Positions 1 through 7,949 are shown, numbered from the stretch's first letter. The stretch: DNA of 37,290 nucleotides from Burkholderiaceae bacterium (GCA_007116135.1 SKIZ01000158.1:1-37290), one strand, 5' to 3'. Numbers and translations: made by a program. Notes: generated by a model from the sequence alone, not told the origin.

Positions 1-812
1 AATGACTCGCACGGGTCAGGCCGCGGGTGAGCGGGCATGAACCGAACCCGGTCATAAGCGAGCGCGTCGCCCGATTCGATCTCAACATAACCAAAGACCG
101 TTACGCGCTCGCGCAGCGCTGGCGTGAGCCACACATAGATGCCAAGGTCCTTGCGAACATGGCCATTGCCGGCGATGACCACGGCACCCTGACTGGCGTA
201 GTCCTCAATGAACCGCGCATACATGATGTCACGTACCGCTTGCGCATTGACCATCGGGTCGATCATGCGCTCGGGCAACAAATTGCAATGACCCTCTCGC
301 ATGGCGTGTCGTTGCTGATCGAGCCAGGGTTGCGGCAACGGCTCGGTCAAGGCGAATTGCTCGATCACCGCTGGCTCAAAAACCACATCGAAACCTTCTT
401 TGATGACACCGCTTAACTGCGCGCGCGAGACATTGGCTGCAACCAGTGGCAAACGATAGTCCAAGGCCAGCTGTATCAGTGGCAGGTAAAGCGGCCACTG
501 CCAGCCCGAGCCACCAGCCATATCGACGACGCATTGCGCCTGCTTGCAGGTTTGCCAGGCACGGGTCAAGTCATCCTGGCGCTCGGTGTCAAACTGCTCC
601 ATCAAAATAGCCGGTCGCCACGAGCGCCCGAGCGCAGCTTTCAGGTCTCTGATCCGGTAGTCGTGACCTAGCTCATGGTCATGCACCTCGCCCATGAGCC
701 AAATAGCCTGCGGCTGACTTTGCGAGCTTTGCGCCGGCAAAGGAAACCACATCAGAACCAAGACAGTCAACAAAAGCAACCATAACTGGACTGTAAGCGG
801 CAAACGCAACAT
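1..812 (-). CDS. ChaN-like heme/iron-binding protein (3' end cut by window edge)
   Basis: The ORF track misses this gene because it has no stop inside the window; I translated the minus strand by hand from ATG at 812 and it stays open for 270 codons to base 1. The N-terminus is a hydrophobic signal segment (about residues 8-28) without a lipobox cysteine. GEVHDHELGH (41-50) and a later AGNGHVRKDLG match the conserved motifs of the Cofac_haem_bdg (PF04187, ChaN) family, whose members bind heme or iron in the periplasm or at the outer membrane. ChaN proteins are usually under 300 residues, so little is missing. The start has a GTGAGGT ribosome-binding site and lies 18 bp after the aminotransferase stop, so the two are probably co-transcribed. 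Family assignment is fairly secure; physiological role is not known. Confidence 0.8.
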   Translation of the reverse strand, partial: MLRLPLTVQLWLLLLTVLVLMWFPLPAQSSQSQPQAIWLMGEVHDHELGHDYRIRDLKAALGRSWRPAILMEQFDTERQDDLTRAWQTCKQAQCVVDMAGGSGWQWPLYLPLIQLALDYRLPLVAANVSRAQLSGVIKEGFDVVFEPAVIEQFALTEPLPQPWLDQQRHAMREGHCNLLPERMIDPMVNAQAVRDIMYARFIEDYASQGAVVIAGNGHVRKDLGIYVWLTPALRERVTVFGYVEIESGDALAYDRVRFMPAHPRPDPCES

Positions 813-830
813 CAATGACCTCACTGATAA

Positions 831-2024
831 TTAACCATCGTGCCCAAGCGCTGCGACTGCCGCCTCAAGCCCGCCCTGACCGATTGCCACACCCGAGGCC
901 TGCAGCGCGCCCTGGACACCGGCCAAACAACCCAACACCATGGGTGCACTCAAGTCACCGAGATGCCCGATACGAAAGACGCGCCCCTGAAATGAACCCA
1001 GCCCACCAGCAATTGCCACATTGAATTGCTCGCGTGCGATCTGCCGAATCGTCTCAGGGTCTGCGCTGTTGACGGCAATACTCGTGACACCGACTGCCCG
1101 CGCAAGCGGCGCCCGACAGATAAACCGTAGTTGCCCAGGCGCGCCCCATTGGCTGACAGCGGCATGCACTGCCGCGGCAAAACGCCGATGGCGCGCTTGC
1201 ACCTGAGCCAAACCTTCTTGCTCAATTAATCCAATGGCCGCGCGTAACGCCATCAAGAGATTCTGCGGCGGCGTCCCGCAAAACTTGCGGTACGAGGGCG
1301 CCCCACGGCGCCGGTTCCAATCCCAGTAGTAGCGAGGCGTTGGATTGACCTGCGCGCGGGCGATGGCCTTGTCATCGACCACACAAAAAGCCAGCCCTGG
1401 CGGACACATCAACCCTTTCTGAGACGCGCCAAGCGCCACATTGACGCCCCAGGCATCCATCTCAAACGTCTCAGCAGCCAAAGAAGCCACCACATCGACT
1501 ACGAGCAACGCGCTGTGGCCCGCGCGATCCATGGCCGCGCGGATCGCGGCCACGTCGCTTGTGACACCACTGGCCGTGTCGGTCTGCACGACATACACGG
1601 CCACGATGCTCTGGTGCGGATCGGCCGCAAGCAACCGTTCGACCTCAAGTGGGTCAATCGGCTCACCTTCGACATAGGGGGTATGAACCACCAGCGCCCC
1701 CATGGCTTGACTCATCTTGGCCCATGAATCAGAAAAGTGACCGGTACTGGCCACCAGAATCTTCTGACCGGGCGCCACCAAATTAACAGTCACCGCCTCC
1801 CAAACACCATGGCCATTTGAGGCGTAGATCATGACTTCGCCTTGGTCGCTGCCCACCAGGCGACGCAGCCCCTGCTCGCAGTCATGGATCAATGGGTCTA
1901 GCCGCTCATCGGCCATGTCTAGTGGCTGGCCAGTCAGGGCATCCATTACCGCTTTGGGCACATGGGTTGGTCCCGGCGAATGCAGAAAACGTAGACCCGC
2001 AAAGAAATGATCTGCCTGTGTCAT
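831..2024 (-). CDS. Class V PLP aminotransferase, serine/alanine-glyoxylate type
   Basis: This 397-residue protein belongs to the class V aminotransferases near serine-glyoxylate and alanine-glyoxylate aminotransferase. It has the family opening HSPGPTHVP (residues 15-23), a cofactor-holding Asp in VVDVVAS (about 175-181) and the Schiff-base lysine in GASQKGLMCPPG (K203). Such enzymes move an amino group from serine, alanine or another small amino acid to glyoxylate or a related oxo acid in the cytosol. The ORF track starts at a GTG at 2042, but the ATG at 2024 is preceded by GCGGGAG at good spacing, and that site would be inside the longer reading frame, so I prefer 2024. It lies 138 bp below the APH-type kinase and 18 bp above the ChaN-like gene. 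Amino donor and acceptor cannot be read from the sequence; malonate-semialdehyde or taurine-type roles are also possible. Confidence 0.87.
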   Translation of the reverse strand: MTQADHFFAGLRFLHSPGPTHVPKAVMDALTGQPLDMADERLDPLIHDCEQGLRRLVGSDQGEVMIYASNGHGVWEAVTVNLVAPGQKILVASTGHFSDSWAKMSQAMGALVVHTPYVEGEPIDPLEVERLLAADPHQSIVAVYVVQTDTASGVTSDVAAIRAAMDRAGHSALLVVDVVASLAAETFEMDAWGVNVALGASQKGLMCPPGLAFCVVDDKAIARAQVNPTPRYYWDWNRRRGAPSYRKFCGTPPQNLLMALRAAIGLIEQEGLAQVQARHRRFAAAVHAAVSQWGAPGQLRFICRAPLARAVGVTSIAVNSADPETIRQIAREQFNVAIAGGLGSFQGRVFRIGHLGDLSAPMVLGCLAGVQGALQASGVAIGQGGLEAAVAALGHDG

Positions 2025-2162
2025 CCGCAAGGCTCCCGCCACAATGTCGATGTCGTTATGTTACGCCAGACACCCGCGAATCACTTAGGCCAAACGTTGC
2101 AAAAAAGCTCAGTGATGACTGTGGCTTGGAGTTTTGGGTCAGGCTGACCAAGCGTCAGTCAG

Positions 2163-3212
2163 TTAGCCCTTGACGCCTGCTTGATAACGCTGCGCGTATT
2201 GCCATCCGATTTGCGCCAGCGCAGGCGCCTTGGCTGCCATGACCAAGGCGTCAGGCGAGCTTGCCGTGCCTTGCTTGGCGCGCTGACCGATGCCATAAAG
2301 AATCGAAGCGATCCGAAAAAAGTTATAGGCCAAATAGAAATCCCAATGGATCAGCACATCTTCAAAGCCCGTGACTTCCAAGTACTGGTCAATATACTGG
2401 CGCTCACCAGGAATCCCGAGTGCGGCCAAATCCAACCCACCGATGCCGCGCCACAGATCCGGTGAAATGTGCCAGCTCATGCAGTGATAAGAGAAGTCTG
2501 CCAAAGGATGGCCAAGCGTTGACAGCTCCCAGTCGAGCACCGCAATAACGCGAGGCTCGGTTCGATGCAGCATCACGTTGTCTAATCGGTAATCACCATG
2601 CACGATGCTGGTCATCTCGCCCGGTGGGATACGGCCAGGCAACCAATCGATTAGACGCTCAAGGGCCTCGATCCGGTCACTATGATTATCTTGATACTGC
2701 CGGCTCCAGCGACCGATTTGACGCTCAAAGTAATTTCCCGCACGGCCAAAGTCACTCAGCCCAAGCGCTTGGGGGTCCAAACAATGCAACTGCGCGATGG
2801 CTTGATTCATGGCCCGGTAGACTTGGCCGCGCTCATCAATGCTGAAGTCCGGCAAGCGTTGATCAAAAAACACCCGACCATCGAGATAGTCCATGACATA
2901 AAAGGGCGTGCCAAGGATCGACTCGTCCTCACAATACAGCCGCATCTGCGGCACCGGCACCGCGGTGTCTCGTAACGCACTCATGATGCGGTACTCGCGA
3001 TCAATGGCGTGCGCCGAGGGCAACAACGCCCCGCTTGGTTTCTTACGAATCACCAATTGCTGCTCGCCGCTGCGCACCAGGAAAGTGGGATTGGACTGGC
3101 CCCCGCTTAACTGCTCGCCAGTCAGACTTGGCTGCTTGATTAACTGCTCGCCATACAGGTACTGGGCAAGCGCTTGCCAATGAGCCGGGCTTAATTGACT
3201 TGACGCTTTCAT
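2163..3212 (-). CDS. APH-family kinase (LvaA / ACAD10-11 kinase-like)
   Basis: A 349-residue aminoglycoside-phosphotransferase-fold protein. It shows the nucleotide-binding N-lobe with GGQSNPTFLV (37-46) and VIRKKP (54-59), the catalytic loop HGDYRLDN (205-212, base D207) and the metal-binding LDWE (226-229). This is the 'phosphotransferase family protein' group related to the kinase half of ACAD10/ACAD11 and to LvaA, rather than to drug-resistance enzymes. LvaA phosphorylates the 4-hydroxyl of 4-hydroxyacyl-CoA before elimination. The start overlaps the SDR stop by 4 nt (ATGA), and the SDR in turn overlaps an acyl-CoA dehydrogenase, so the three are translationally coupled. That context is the main reason for a 4-hydroxyacyl-CoA kinase proposal; the exact chain length is unknown. 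No LvaB-like small partner is visible nearby. Confidence 0.88.
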   Translation of the reverse strand: MKASSQLSPAHWQALAQYLYGEQLIKQPSLTGEQLSGGQSNPTFLVRSGEQQLVIRKKPSGALLPSAHAIDREYRIMSALRDTAVPVPQMRLYCEDESILGTPFYVMDYLDGRVFFDQRLPDFSIDERGQVYRAMNQAIAQLHCLDPQALGLSDFGRAGNYFERQIGRWSRQYQDNHSDRIEALERLIDWLPGRIPPGEMTSIVHGDYRLDNVMLHRTEPRVIAVLDWELSTLGHPLADFSYHCMSWHISPDLWRGIGGLDLAALGIPGERQYIDQYLEVTGFEDVLIHWDFYLAYNFFRIASILYGIGQRAKQGTASSPDALVMAAKAPALAQIGWQYAQRYQAGVKG

Positions 3213-3988
3213 AAGCCACTGACCAGATGGGCGCCATCGACCTCCACCGTGCTGCCGCTCATCGCGCGCCCAGCGTCGCTGGCCAACAACAACAGCGGGC
3301 CCTGCAGATCCTCGAGTTCATTGAACCGTCGGCTTGGAATGCGCAGCCGCAGTTTGTCACCCACCTCGCTATCGAGAAACTCGCTGTTTAGTTCGGTGCG
3401 CACGTAACCGGGGCATAGCGCATTGACTCGAATACCGTAGCGTGCCCATTCCAAGGCCATCGCTTTGGTCGCTTGAATAACACCGGCCTTTGAGATCGCG
3501 TAAGGTGCCACTGCTGCGGTGACCCGCAGCCCGAGTATCGAGGCGATGTTGACAATGCTGCCTGGTTTGCCAGCTGCGATCAATCGCCGTGCGGCCTGCG
3601 TATTGACCAGCCAGCAGCCCCGCAAGTTAGCGTTGATGACCGCATCAAAATCCGACGGCGTCTGATCAATGGCCATCTTGGTCACCGTGACACCGGCATT
3701 GCTGACCACAACATCAGGTACACCGACTTGCTTGTCGCATTCATCAAAACAGGCAACAACACTTTGCGCATCGGTGACATCTAGCGCCACCGGGTACGCA
3801 CGTCCACCGGCTGAGCTAATTTGCGCACACAAGCTCTCTAGCTGCGTCTGCCGGCGCGCGGCGACCACCACCGTGGCGCCGGCTGCGGCCAATACCTTGG
3901 AGAAATACCAGCCCAGTCCACTGGAGGCCCCCGTGACCAAGGCCACTTTGCCGTCGAGTCGAAACAAAGAGGGCTGCTCGGTACTCAT
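3209..3988 (-). CDS. SDR-family oxidoreductase (LvaD-like position)
   Basis: Classical short-chain dehydrogenase of 259 residues. The dinucleotide-binding TGASSGLG is at 19-26, the NAG motif at about 97-99, and the catalytic Ser150, Tyr163 and Lys167 are present (NIAS, YAISK). The AARR after the second beta strand suits NADP(H) or NAD(H) with an arginine near the adenosine; cofactor choice is uncertain. Classical SDRs of this length interconvert a hydroxyl and a ketone. It overlaps both neighbours by 4 nt, lying between the acyl-CoA dehydrogenase and the APH kinase. In the levulinate operon the SDR LvaD reduces the 4-oxoacyl-CoA to the 4-hydroxyacyl-CoA, and this gene would fill that step. 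A plain 3-hydroxyacyl-CoA or alcohol dehydrogenase role remains possible. Confidence 0.9.
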   Translation of the reverse strand: MSTEQPSLFRLDGKVALVTGASSGLGWYFSKVLAAAGATVVVAARRQTQLESLCAQISSAGGRAYPVALDVTDAQSVVACFDECDKQVGVPDVVVSNAGVTVTKMAIDQTPSDFDAVINANLRGCWLVNTQAARRLIAAGKPGSIVNIASILGLRVTAAVAPYAISKAGVIQATKAMALEWARYGIRVNALCPGYVRTELNSEFLDSEVGDKLRLRIPSRRFNELEDLQGPLLLLASDAGRAMSGSTVEVDGAHLVSGL

Positions 3989-5154
3989 GGCGCAGGCGCC
4001 TTTTGATCGAGGATCTTACGGGCCATGCTCCAGCGATGAACCTCGCTTGGGCCGTCATAAATACGGAACGATCGCATGTCCATGAAGATGCGCATCAACT
4101 CGGTCTCGCCGGTGACACCCTGGCCACCAAGAATCTGCACACAGCGATCGACGATGCGCCATTGCGCCTCGGAACAAACGACTTTCGCGCGGCTAGACTC
4201 AAAGTTGCCGGTGTGACCTTGATCGAGCACCGACGCGGTATGCCAAATGTGCAGCCGAGCGGTTTGCAGATCCATGTCGTTGTCAGCGAGCATGAATCCC
4301 ACGCCCTCGTGATGCCCCAAGGGCTTGCCAAATGCCTGCCGGGTTCGGGCGTAGGCCGTCGCAATATCATGCGCGCGCCGGGCTTGCCCAAGCCAGCGCA
4401 TGCAGTGCGTCAGGCGCGCTGGTGCCAGGCGCACCTGCGCGTAGCGAAATCCCTTACCAAGCTCTCCCAACACTTGATCGACTGGCACACGCAAGTCGTT
4501 AAAACGCATCACCGCATGCCCGCCCGTAAAGCACGTGTCCATGGCGTTCATCTGGCGTTCGATTTCAATGCCAGGGGCATCCATGTCCGACAAAAACATG
4601 GTTGCCGACCCGTCCTCAAGCTTGGCCATGATGATGACATAGGCCGCGCCGACCGCACCGGTGATGAACCACTTGGTGCCGTTGATGATGAAATGGTCAC
4701 CCTCGCGGCGTGCGGTCGTGGCAAGCATCGAGGGGTCTGCGCCTGCCCCATCGGGCTCGGTCATCGCAAAGCACGAGCGGGTCTGACCCTGAACTTGCGG
4801 GCGCAACCAGCGCTGCTTTTGCGCCTCGGTGGCCACCACTTCCAGAAGATGGATGTTGCCCTCATCAGGCGCATGAATATTTAAAGCCGTTGGACCGAGC
4901 CGGCTGTAGCCAGCCTCCTCAAAAACAATGGCCTTCTCAAAATGCGTCAAGCCCAGCCCACCCATGGCCACTGATGCATGCGGGGTCAGCAAGCCCGCTT
5001 GGCGCGCAAGCGCCACAAGCTCGGCACGCAGCGACGGCTCGGGGCCGTGCTCGCCAAGTCTGGGATCAGACTCATATGCCATGACCTGTTGGGCAATAAA
5101 ATCCCGGGTACGCTCTCGCAGCTCAAGCTGCCTGTCGGTCAGAGAAAAGTCCAT
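3985..5154 (-). CDS. Acyl-CoA dehydrogenase, ACAD10/11-LvaC-like
   Basis: A 389-residue flavoprotein with the full acyl-CoA dehydrogenase layout: N-terminal helical domain, the middle beta domain with CFAMTEPDGAG (about 133-143) and KWFITGA, and the C-terminal helical domain with RQAFGKPLGHH and ILGGQGVTGE. In the segment where most family members carry YEGT with the catalytic Glu, this protein has YDGPSEVHR (Y366, D367). That Asp-containing motif is typical of the ACAD10/ACAD11 group. In P. putida, LvaC of this type works with the LvaA kinase to remove the 4-phosphate and give an enoyl-CoA. It is the first gene of a translationally coupled trio and begins 37 bp after the NadX-like stop. Family is certain; the phosphate-eliminating role is inferred from the motif and neighbours. 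Confidence 0.9.
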   Translation of the reverse strand: MDFSLTDRQLELRERTRDFIAQQVMAYESDPRLGEHGPEPSLRAELVALARQAGLLTPHASVAMGGLGLTHFEKAIVFEEAGYSRLGPTALNIHAPDEGNIHLLEVVATEAQKQRWLRPQVQGQTRSCFAMTEPDGAGADPSMLATTARREGDHFIINGTKWFITGAVGAAYVIIMAKLEDGSATMFLSDMDAPGIEIERQMNAMDTCFTGGHAVMRFNDLRVPVDQVLGELGKGFRYAQVRLAPARLTHCMRWLGQARRAHDIATAYARTRQAFGKPLGHHEGVGFMLADNDMDLQTARLHIWHTASVLDQGHTGNFESSRAKVVCSEAQWRIVDRCVQILGGQGVTGETELMRIFMDMRSFRIYDGPSEVHRWSMARKILDQKAPAP

Positions 5155-5191
5155 CGATGCTCCTTGGCTCTACACAGCCCAATAAGGCACT

Positions 5192-6025
5192 TCAAGTGCC
5201 AACCCGCAACGCGGCCCCCATCTTGCGCAACAAAGCCACCACACTTTGCGAGACGATTCGTCCGGTCTTTGGGTTCTCAGACGGGATATTCTCGATGGTC
5301 ATATTAAAGCTCGCTGAGTCCGAATCCACATGAATCGTGTGTGTGTTGCGTACCACCGTCGGATCAGCCCAAATCTCCAGCCGCGTGTCATCAGGGCCCA
5401 CCCCGGCAAGTGCTAGAGCCACCACCACATTCAAATTGGCCGGAAAGCCACGAGCGGCATCGCGCGCATTGCCTTCAAACACCTTGAGCGGCTCAGTCAA
5501 GCCATCGACGCTGATGTTGTGCGCCTCGAGATGCGGCGCGCCTTTGAGTCCGGCAGGCGGCTTGCGCGTGACCATGCGTACCGAGTTGATTTTGCCCTCA
5601 GCCGCGGCAATGACGGCATCCAAGCCAAGCAATGCGCCGGTTGGCACCACAATAGTGCCGCCATGCGCTTTTGCGACATCGCGTAGGTGCTCATTGAACA
5701 GAAGCGCACCAACAGAGAGCACGATGGCTTGCTTGCCTGCTGTCAGAAACGGCGTGACGATGTCGCTTAGCAAGGCAGCCGGGGCGCACTCAACAACCAC
5801 ATCGGCCATTGGCTCAAGCGACTCAATCGTCAGAACCGGGACCTCATGATCAAGCGTTTTTACAAAGGTTTTTGCTTTGTCATGGTTCTTGGCTGACACC
5901 GCCACCAATTGGACGCCAGGCACGGCGCCGGCGGCCAATGATTTAGCCAATGACTGTCCGATTGCGCCAAGGCCCGCGATGGCCACACGCACCGGTGATG
6001 CTGTCGTACGTTGTTGCTCTGACAT
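5192..6025 (-). CDS. nadX: NadX-like L-aspartate dehydrogenase family protein
   Basis: A 277-residue two-domain dehydrogenase. The N-terminal Rossmann domain has GLGAIG (18-23). The C-terminal half has the DUF108/aspartate dehydrogenase pattern: a GNARDAARGFPANLNV stretch, a WADPTVVRNTHTIHV stretch holding the presumed catalytic His, and ENIPSENPKTG. Known NadX enzymes oxidise L-aspartate to iminoaspartate, or run the reverse amination, with NAD(P). No nadA or nadC is adjacent; instead it leads a run with acyl-CoA dehydrogenase, SDR and kinase genes, so a catabolic or amination role on another amino or oxo acid is possible. Start ATG at 6025 has an ATAGGA site 5 nt upstream of it. It diverges from tctC across 309 bp. 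The symbol reflects family membership, not proven function. Confidence 0.83.
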   Translation of the reverse strand: MSEQQRTTASPVRVAIAGLGAIGQSLAKSLAAGAVPGVQLVAVSAKNHDKAKTFVKTLDHEVPVLTIESLEPMADVVVECAPAALLSDIVTPFLTAGKQAIVLSVGALLFNEHLRDVAKAHGGTIVVPTGALLGLDAVIAAAEGKINSVRMVTRKPPAGLKGAPHLEAHNISVDGLTEPLKVFEGNARDAARGFPANLNVVVALALAGVGPDDTRLEIWADPTVVRNTHTIHVDSDSASFNMTIENIPSENPKTGRIVSQSVVALLRKMGAALRVGT

Positions 6026-6334
6026 TGTTTGTCCTATAAGAATGAATCACGCAAAGTGGACTATACGTGAGCGCCGATCTTTGTTCTAGAGTGCGCGCAA
6101 GCGAGCGCGCGGTTCGCAAAAGAAAAACAAAACCGAGGGTTTCCCCCACGCGTAACCACTTGATCAATCCGGTTTGGGCTAAGACAATCTAACTCTGTGC
6201 CAATCAAATAAAGAGCAGCATCAAATCTAGGCACGGTTTTTGCTTTAGAACTGCTGCTTGCAATCAGACCCCACCTATCTGTTTTGATGGTGGCGCTGAA
6301 AGGCTCATCACCCCCGATAACAAAAGGAGTTTGT
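6026..6334. promoter_or_regulatory. Divergent intergenic region between nadX-like gene and tctC
   Basis: This 309-bp non-coding stretch separates two divergent operons and should hold both promoters and any shared operator. On the plus strand there is a plausible sigma-70 element, TTGATC (6160-6165), a 17-nt spacer and GACAAT (6183-6188), which would give a leader of about 140 nt before tctC. A GCGCGC-N6-GCGCGC inverted repeat occurs near 6093. No regulator gene is encoded next to it. The ORF-track entries that cross it (6061-6405 minus, 5943-6167 minus) are not convincing genes. Confidence 0.4.
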
Positions 6335-7303
6335 ATGTTTAAAACAAAACTTTTATCTGCAGCCGCTGCGCTCGCTTGCGCCGGCGTGTTGTCGGCGCCC
6401 ACCAACGCCGATGCCGCACCGAACTGCTCAACGGCTCAATTGATCGTGCCATGGGGCGCCGGCGGTGATACCGACATCGTGTTTCGCACGTACGTTGACA
6501 CCATTAACAAGACGGGCATCCGCCCGCAGCTGCAAGTGGTCAACGTCGCTGGCCAAGGCGGCATTCGTGGTGCCGCACAGGTTAAAGATGCACGCCCAGA
6601 CGGCTGCCAGCTGATCGCCCTGCATGAAAGCGTCATCACGAGCTTTTTGACCGGCCGCGCCAACTTCAACCACGAGGCGTTTGAGCCCGTGGCCACCGTC
6701 AGCTTTACCCCTTCGATCGTGGGCTCCTCGGTGAAGTCGCCGTTTTCCTCGCTCTCAGAGATGATTGCGATGTCGAAAAAAGATCCTGAGTCCGTCACTG
6801 TTGGCGTGACCTTGGGCTCGACTAGCCACTTCATCTTCTTGCTCATTGAAGATGCCGCCGACATCAAGCTGCGCTACGTCTCGTATGACGGCACACGCGA
6901 GCGCAACACGGCCATTCTGTCTGGCAACGTCATGATGGGTGAGACCAACGTGCTGACAGCCAAGCAGTACATCGAGGAAGGCACACTGTACGCACTTGGC
7001 ATCGCAACGGCCGAGCGTGATCCCATCATCCCGGTCGTGCAAACCCTGCAAGAGCAAGGTGTCAACGTGCTGTATGGTCTGACCCGCGGTGTGGCGCTGC
7101 CCAAAGGCACACCGGCTGACATCATCGCGTTCTGGGAGAATGCGTTTGTGAGCGCCGCGCAAGACCCAGCGCTGAAGGCTGCGATTGAGGCTGGCGGCTC
7201 GGTGGCACTGTCCAAAGACAGCAAAGGCTATGGCGAGTTTTTGGCGCAGTCCTATGCTGAGCATGAGCGTCTTGCCATCCAGATCGGCATGTTCAAGAAG
7301 TAA
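6335..7303 (+). CDS. tctC: Tripartite tricarboxylate transporter receptor, Bug/TctC family
   Basis: Periplasmic solute-binding protein of 322 residues. The signal peptide MFKTKLLSAAAALACAG ends near NADA, giving a mature start at about APNCS. The LIVPWGAGGDTD motif after cleavage is the conserved ligand-contact loop of Bug proteins, and GVALPKGTPADI in the C-terminal domain is another family mark. Bug receptors bind carboxylates or related small molecules and deliver them to TctBA. The ORF track begins at 6284, but ATG at 6335 has AAAGGAG 7 nt upstream and produces a clean signal peptide. A strong intrinsic terminator follows the stop, then tctB and tctA. The ligand is unknown; divergence from the NadX/Lva-like run suggests a substrate or relative of that pathway. 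Confidence 0.93.
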   Translation: MFKTKLLSAAAALACAGVLSAPTNADAAPNCSTAQLIVPWGAGGDTDIVFRTYVDTINKTGIRPQLQVVNVAGQGGIRGAAQVKDARPDGCQLIALHESVITSFLTGRANFNHEAFEPVATVSFTPSIVGSSVKSPFSSLSEMIAMSKKDPESVTVGVTLGSTSHFIFLLIEDAADIKLRYVSYDGTRERNTAILSGNVMMGETNVLTAKQYIEEGTLYALGIATAERDPIIPVVQTLQEQGVNVLYGLTRGVALPKGTPADIIAFWENAFVSAAQDPALKAAIEAGGSVALSKDSKGYGEFLAQSYAEHERLAIQIGMFKK

Positions 7304-7315
7304 ACTGGCGCAAAT

Positions 7316-7354
7316 CGCGGTGCATCAGTTATGATGCGCCGCGTTGTTTTTTTT
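7316..7354 (+). terminator. Intrinsic terminator/attenuator between tctC and tctB
   Basis: CGCGGTGCATCA (7316-7327), loop GTTA, TGATGCGCCGCG (7332-7343) forms a 12-bp stem with one T-G wobble, followed directly by TTGTTTTTTTT (7344-7354). This is a textbook Rho-independent terminator 12 bp after the tctC stop. Since tctB and tctA lie on the same strand just downstream with no obvious second promoter, it most likely acts as a partial terminator that lets receptor mRNA exceed membrane-subunit mRNA. Confidence 0.85.
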
Positions 7355-7392
7355 ATTCAGGCCCTGTTGGCTTACGCCCCGAGGGCCTGAAT
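7355..7392. repeat. Second perfect inverted repeat in tctC-tctB gap
   Basis: ATTCAGGCCCT (7355-7365) and AGGGCCTGAAT (7382-7392) are perfect reverse complements around a 16-nt loop, directly abutting the U-tract of the preceding terminator. It has only a weak T-run after it. It could protect the 5' end of tctBA mRNA, act as a back-up terminator, or be a mobile palindrome of the REP type. Confidence 0.6.
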
Positions 7393-7456
7393 ACTTTTAG
7401 GGCGAAAAGCCCTTGGCAGTAAACCATCAATCGAACCAATCGAGGGAAGCAGTCAC

Positions 7457-7933
7457 ATGAAAGGACTGAATCGAGACGCAATCACGGCCATCTTGCTTTT
7501 AGTTTTGTGCGGTGTGTTTTTCTGGCAGACCTTCAATATCCGTGAAGTCCCTTTCTCTCAGGTCGGCGCCGAAGTCTGGCCGCGTGTCGTGCTGGTATTG
7601 CTAACCATCCTTAATCTGGTCTATCTCTTTAAGTCCGTGACAGAGCCTCGCCCGCAGGCTGAACCCTTGAGCATCAAAGGGATCCTGCGCAAGTACAAGA
7701 ATCCGATCATCTGCTTTGTCATGTTTTTCCTGTTCATGCTGGTATTGCCCTATCTTGGCATGCTGGTGTCGGGGATTTTGTTTGTGTTCATTACGCAAAC
7801 ACTCATCGGTGGCGCAAGCCCACGCTATCTCTTGGTACATGCACTGATCGCGGTTCTAGCCGTTGGTGGCATGTGGGCAATATTTACCTTTGGCCTTCGC
7901 GTCATTTTGCCGGTGGGTGATCTTTTTTACTAA
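7457..7933 (+). CDS. tctB: Tripartite tricarboxylate transporter small membrane subunit TctB
   Basis: A 158-residue integral membrane protein with four predicted helices: about 10-27, 41-61, 86-122 (a long hydrophobic stretch around a break) and 131-152. Length, topology and position between the receptor and the large permease identify the TctB family (DUF1468 type), the poorly conserved small subunit of TTT carriers. The sequence between the first two helices, with PFSQVGAEVWPR, matches the usual periplasmic loop containing a conserved Pro before helix 2. Start ATG at 7457 follows GAGGGAAG at acceptable spacing. The stop is 16 bp before the tctA ATG, so the two membrane subunits are co-translated. 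Confidence 0.88.
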   Translation: MKGLNRDAITAILLLVLCGVFFWQTFNIREVPFSQVGAEVWPRVVLVLLTILNLVYLFKSVTEPRPQAEPLSIKGILRKYKNPIICFVMFFLFMLVLPYLGMLVSGILFVFITQTLIGGASPRYLLVHALIAVLAVGGMWAIFTFGLRVILPVGDLFY

Positions 7934-7949
7934 TTGATTGGCACAAACA

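Noticed and set aside
27-416. Plus-strand ORF of 129 residues
   Set aside because: It is the antisense shadow of the ChaN-like gene, whose minus-strand frame has clear family motifs.
4003-4884. Plus-strand ORF of 293 residues
   Set aside because: It lies wholly antisense to the acyl-CoA dehydrogenase; composition (many His, Arg, Gly) is that of a shadow frame in GC-rich DNA.
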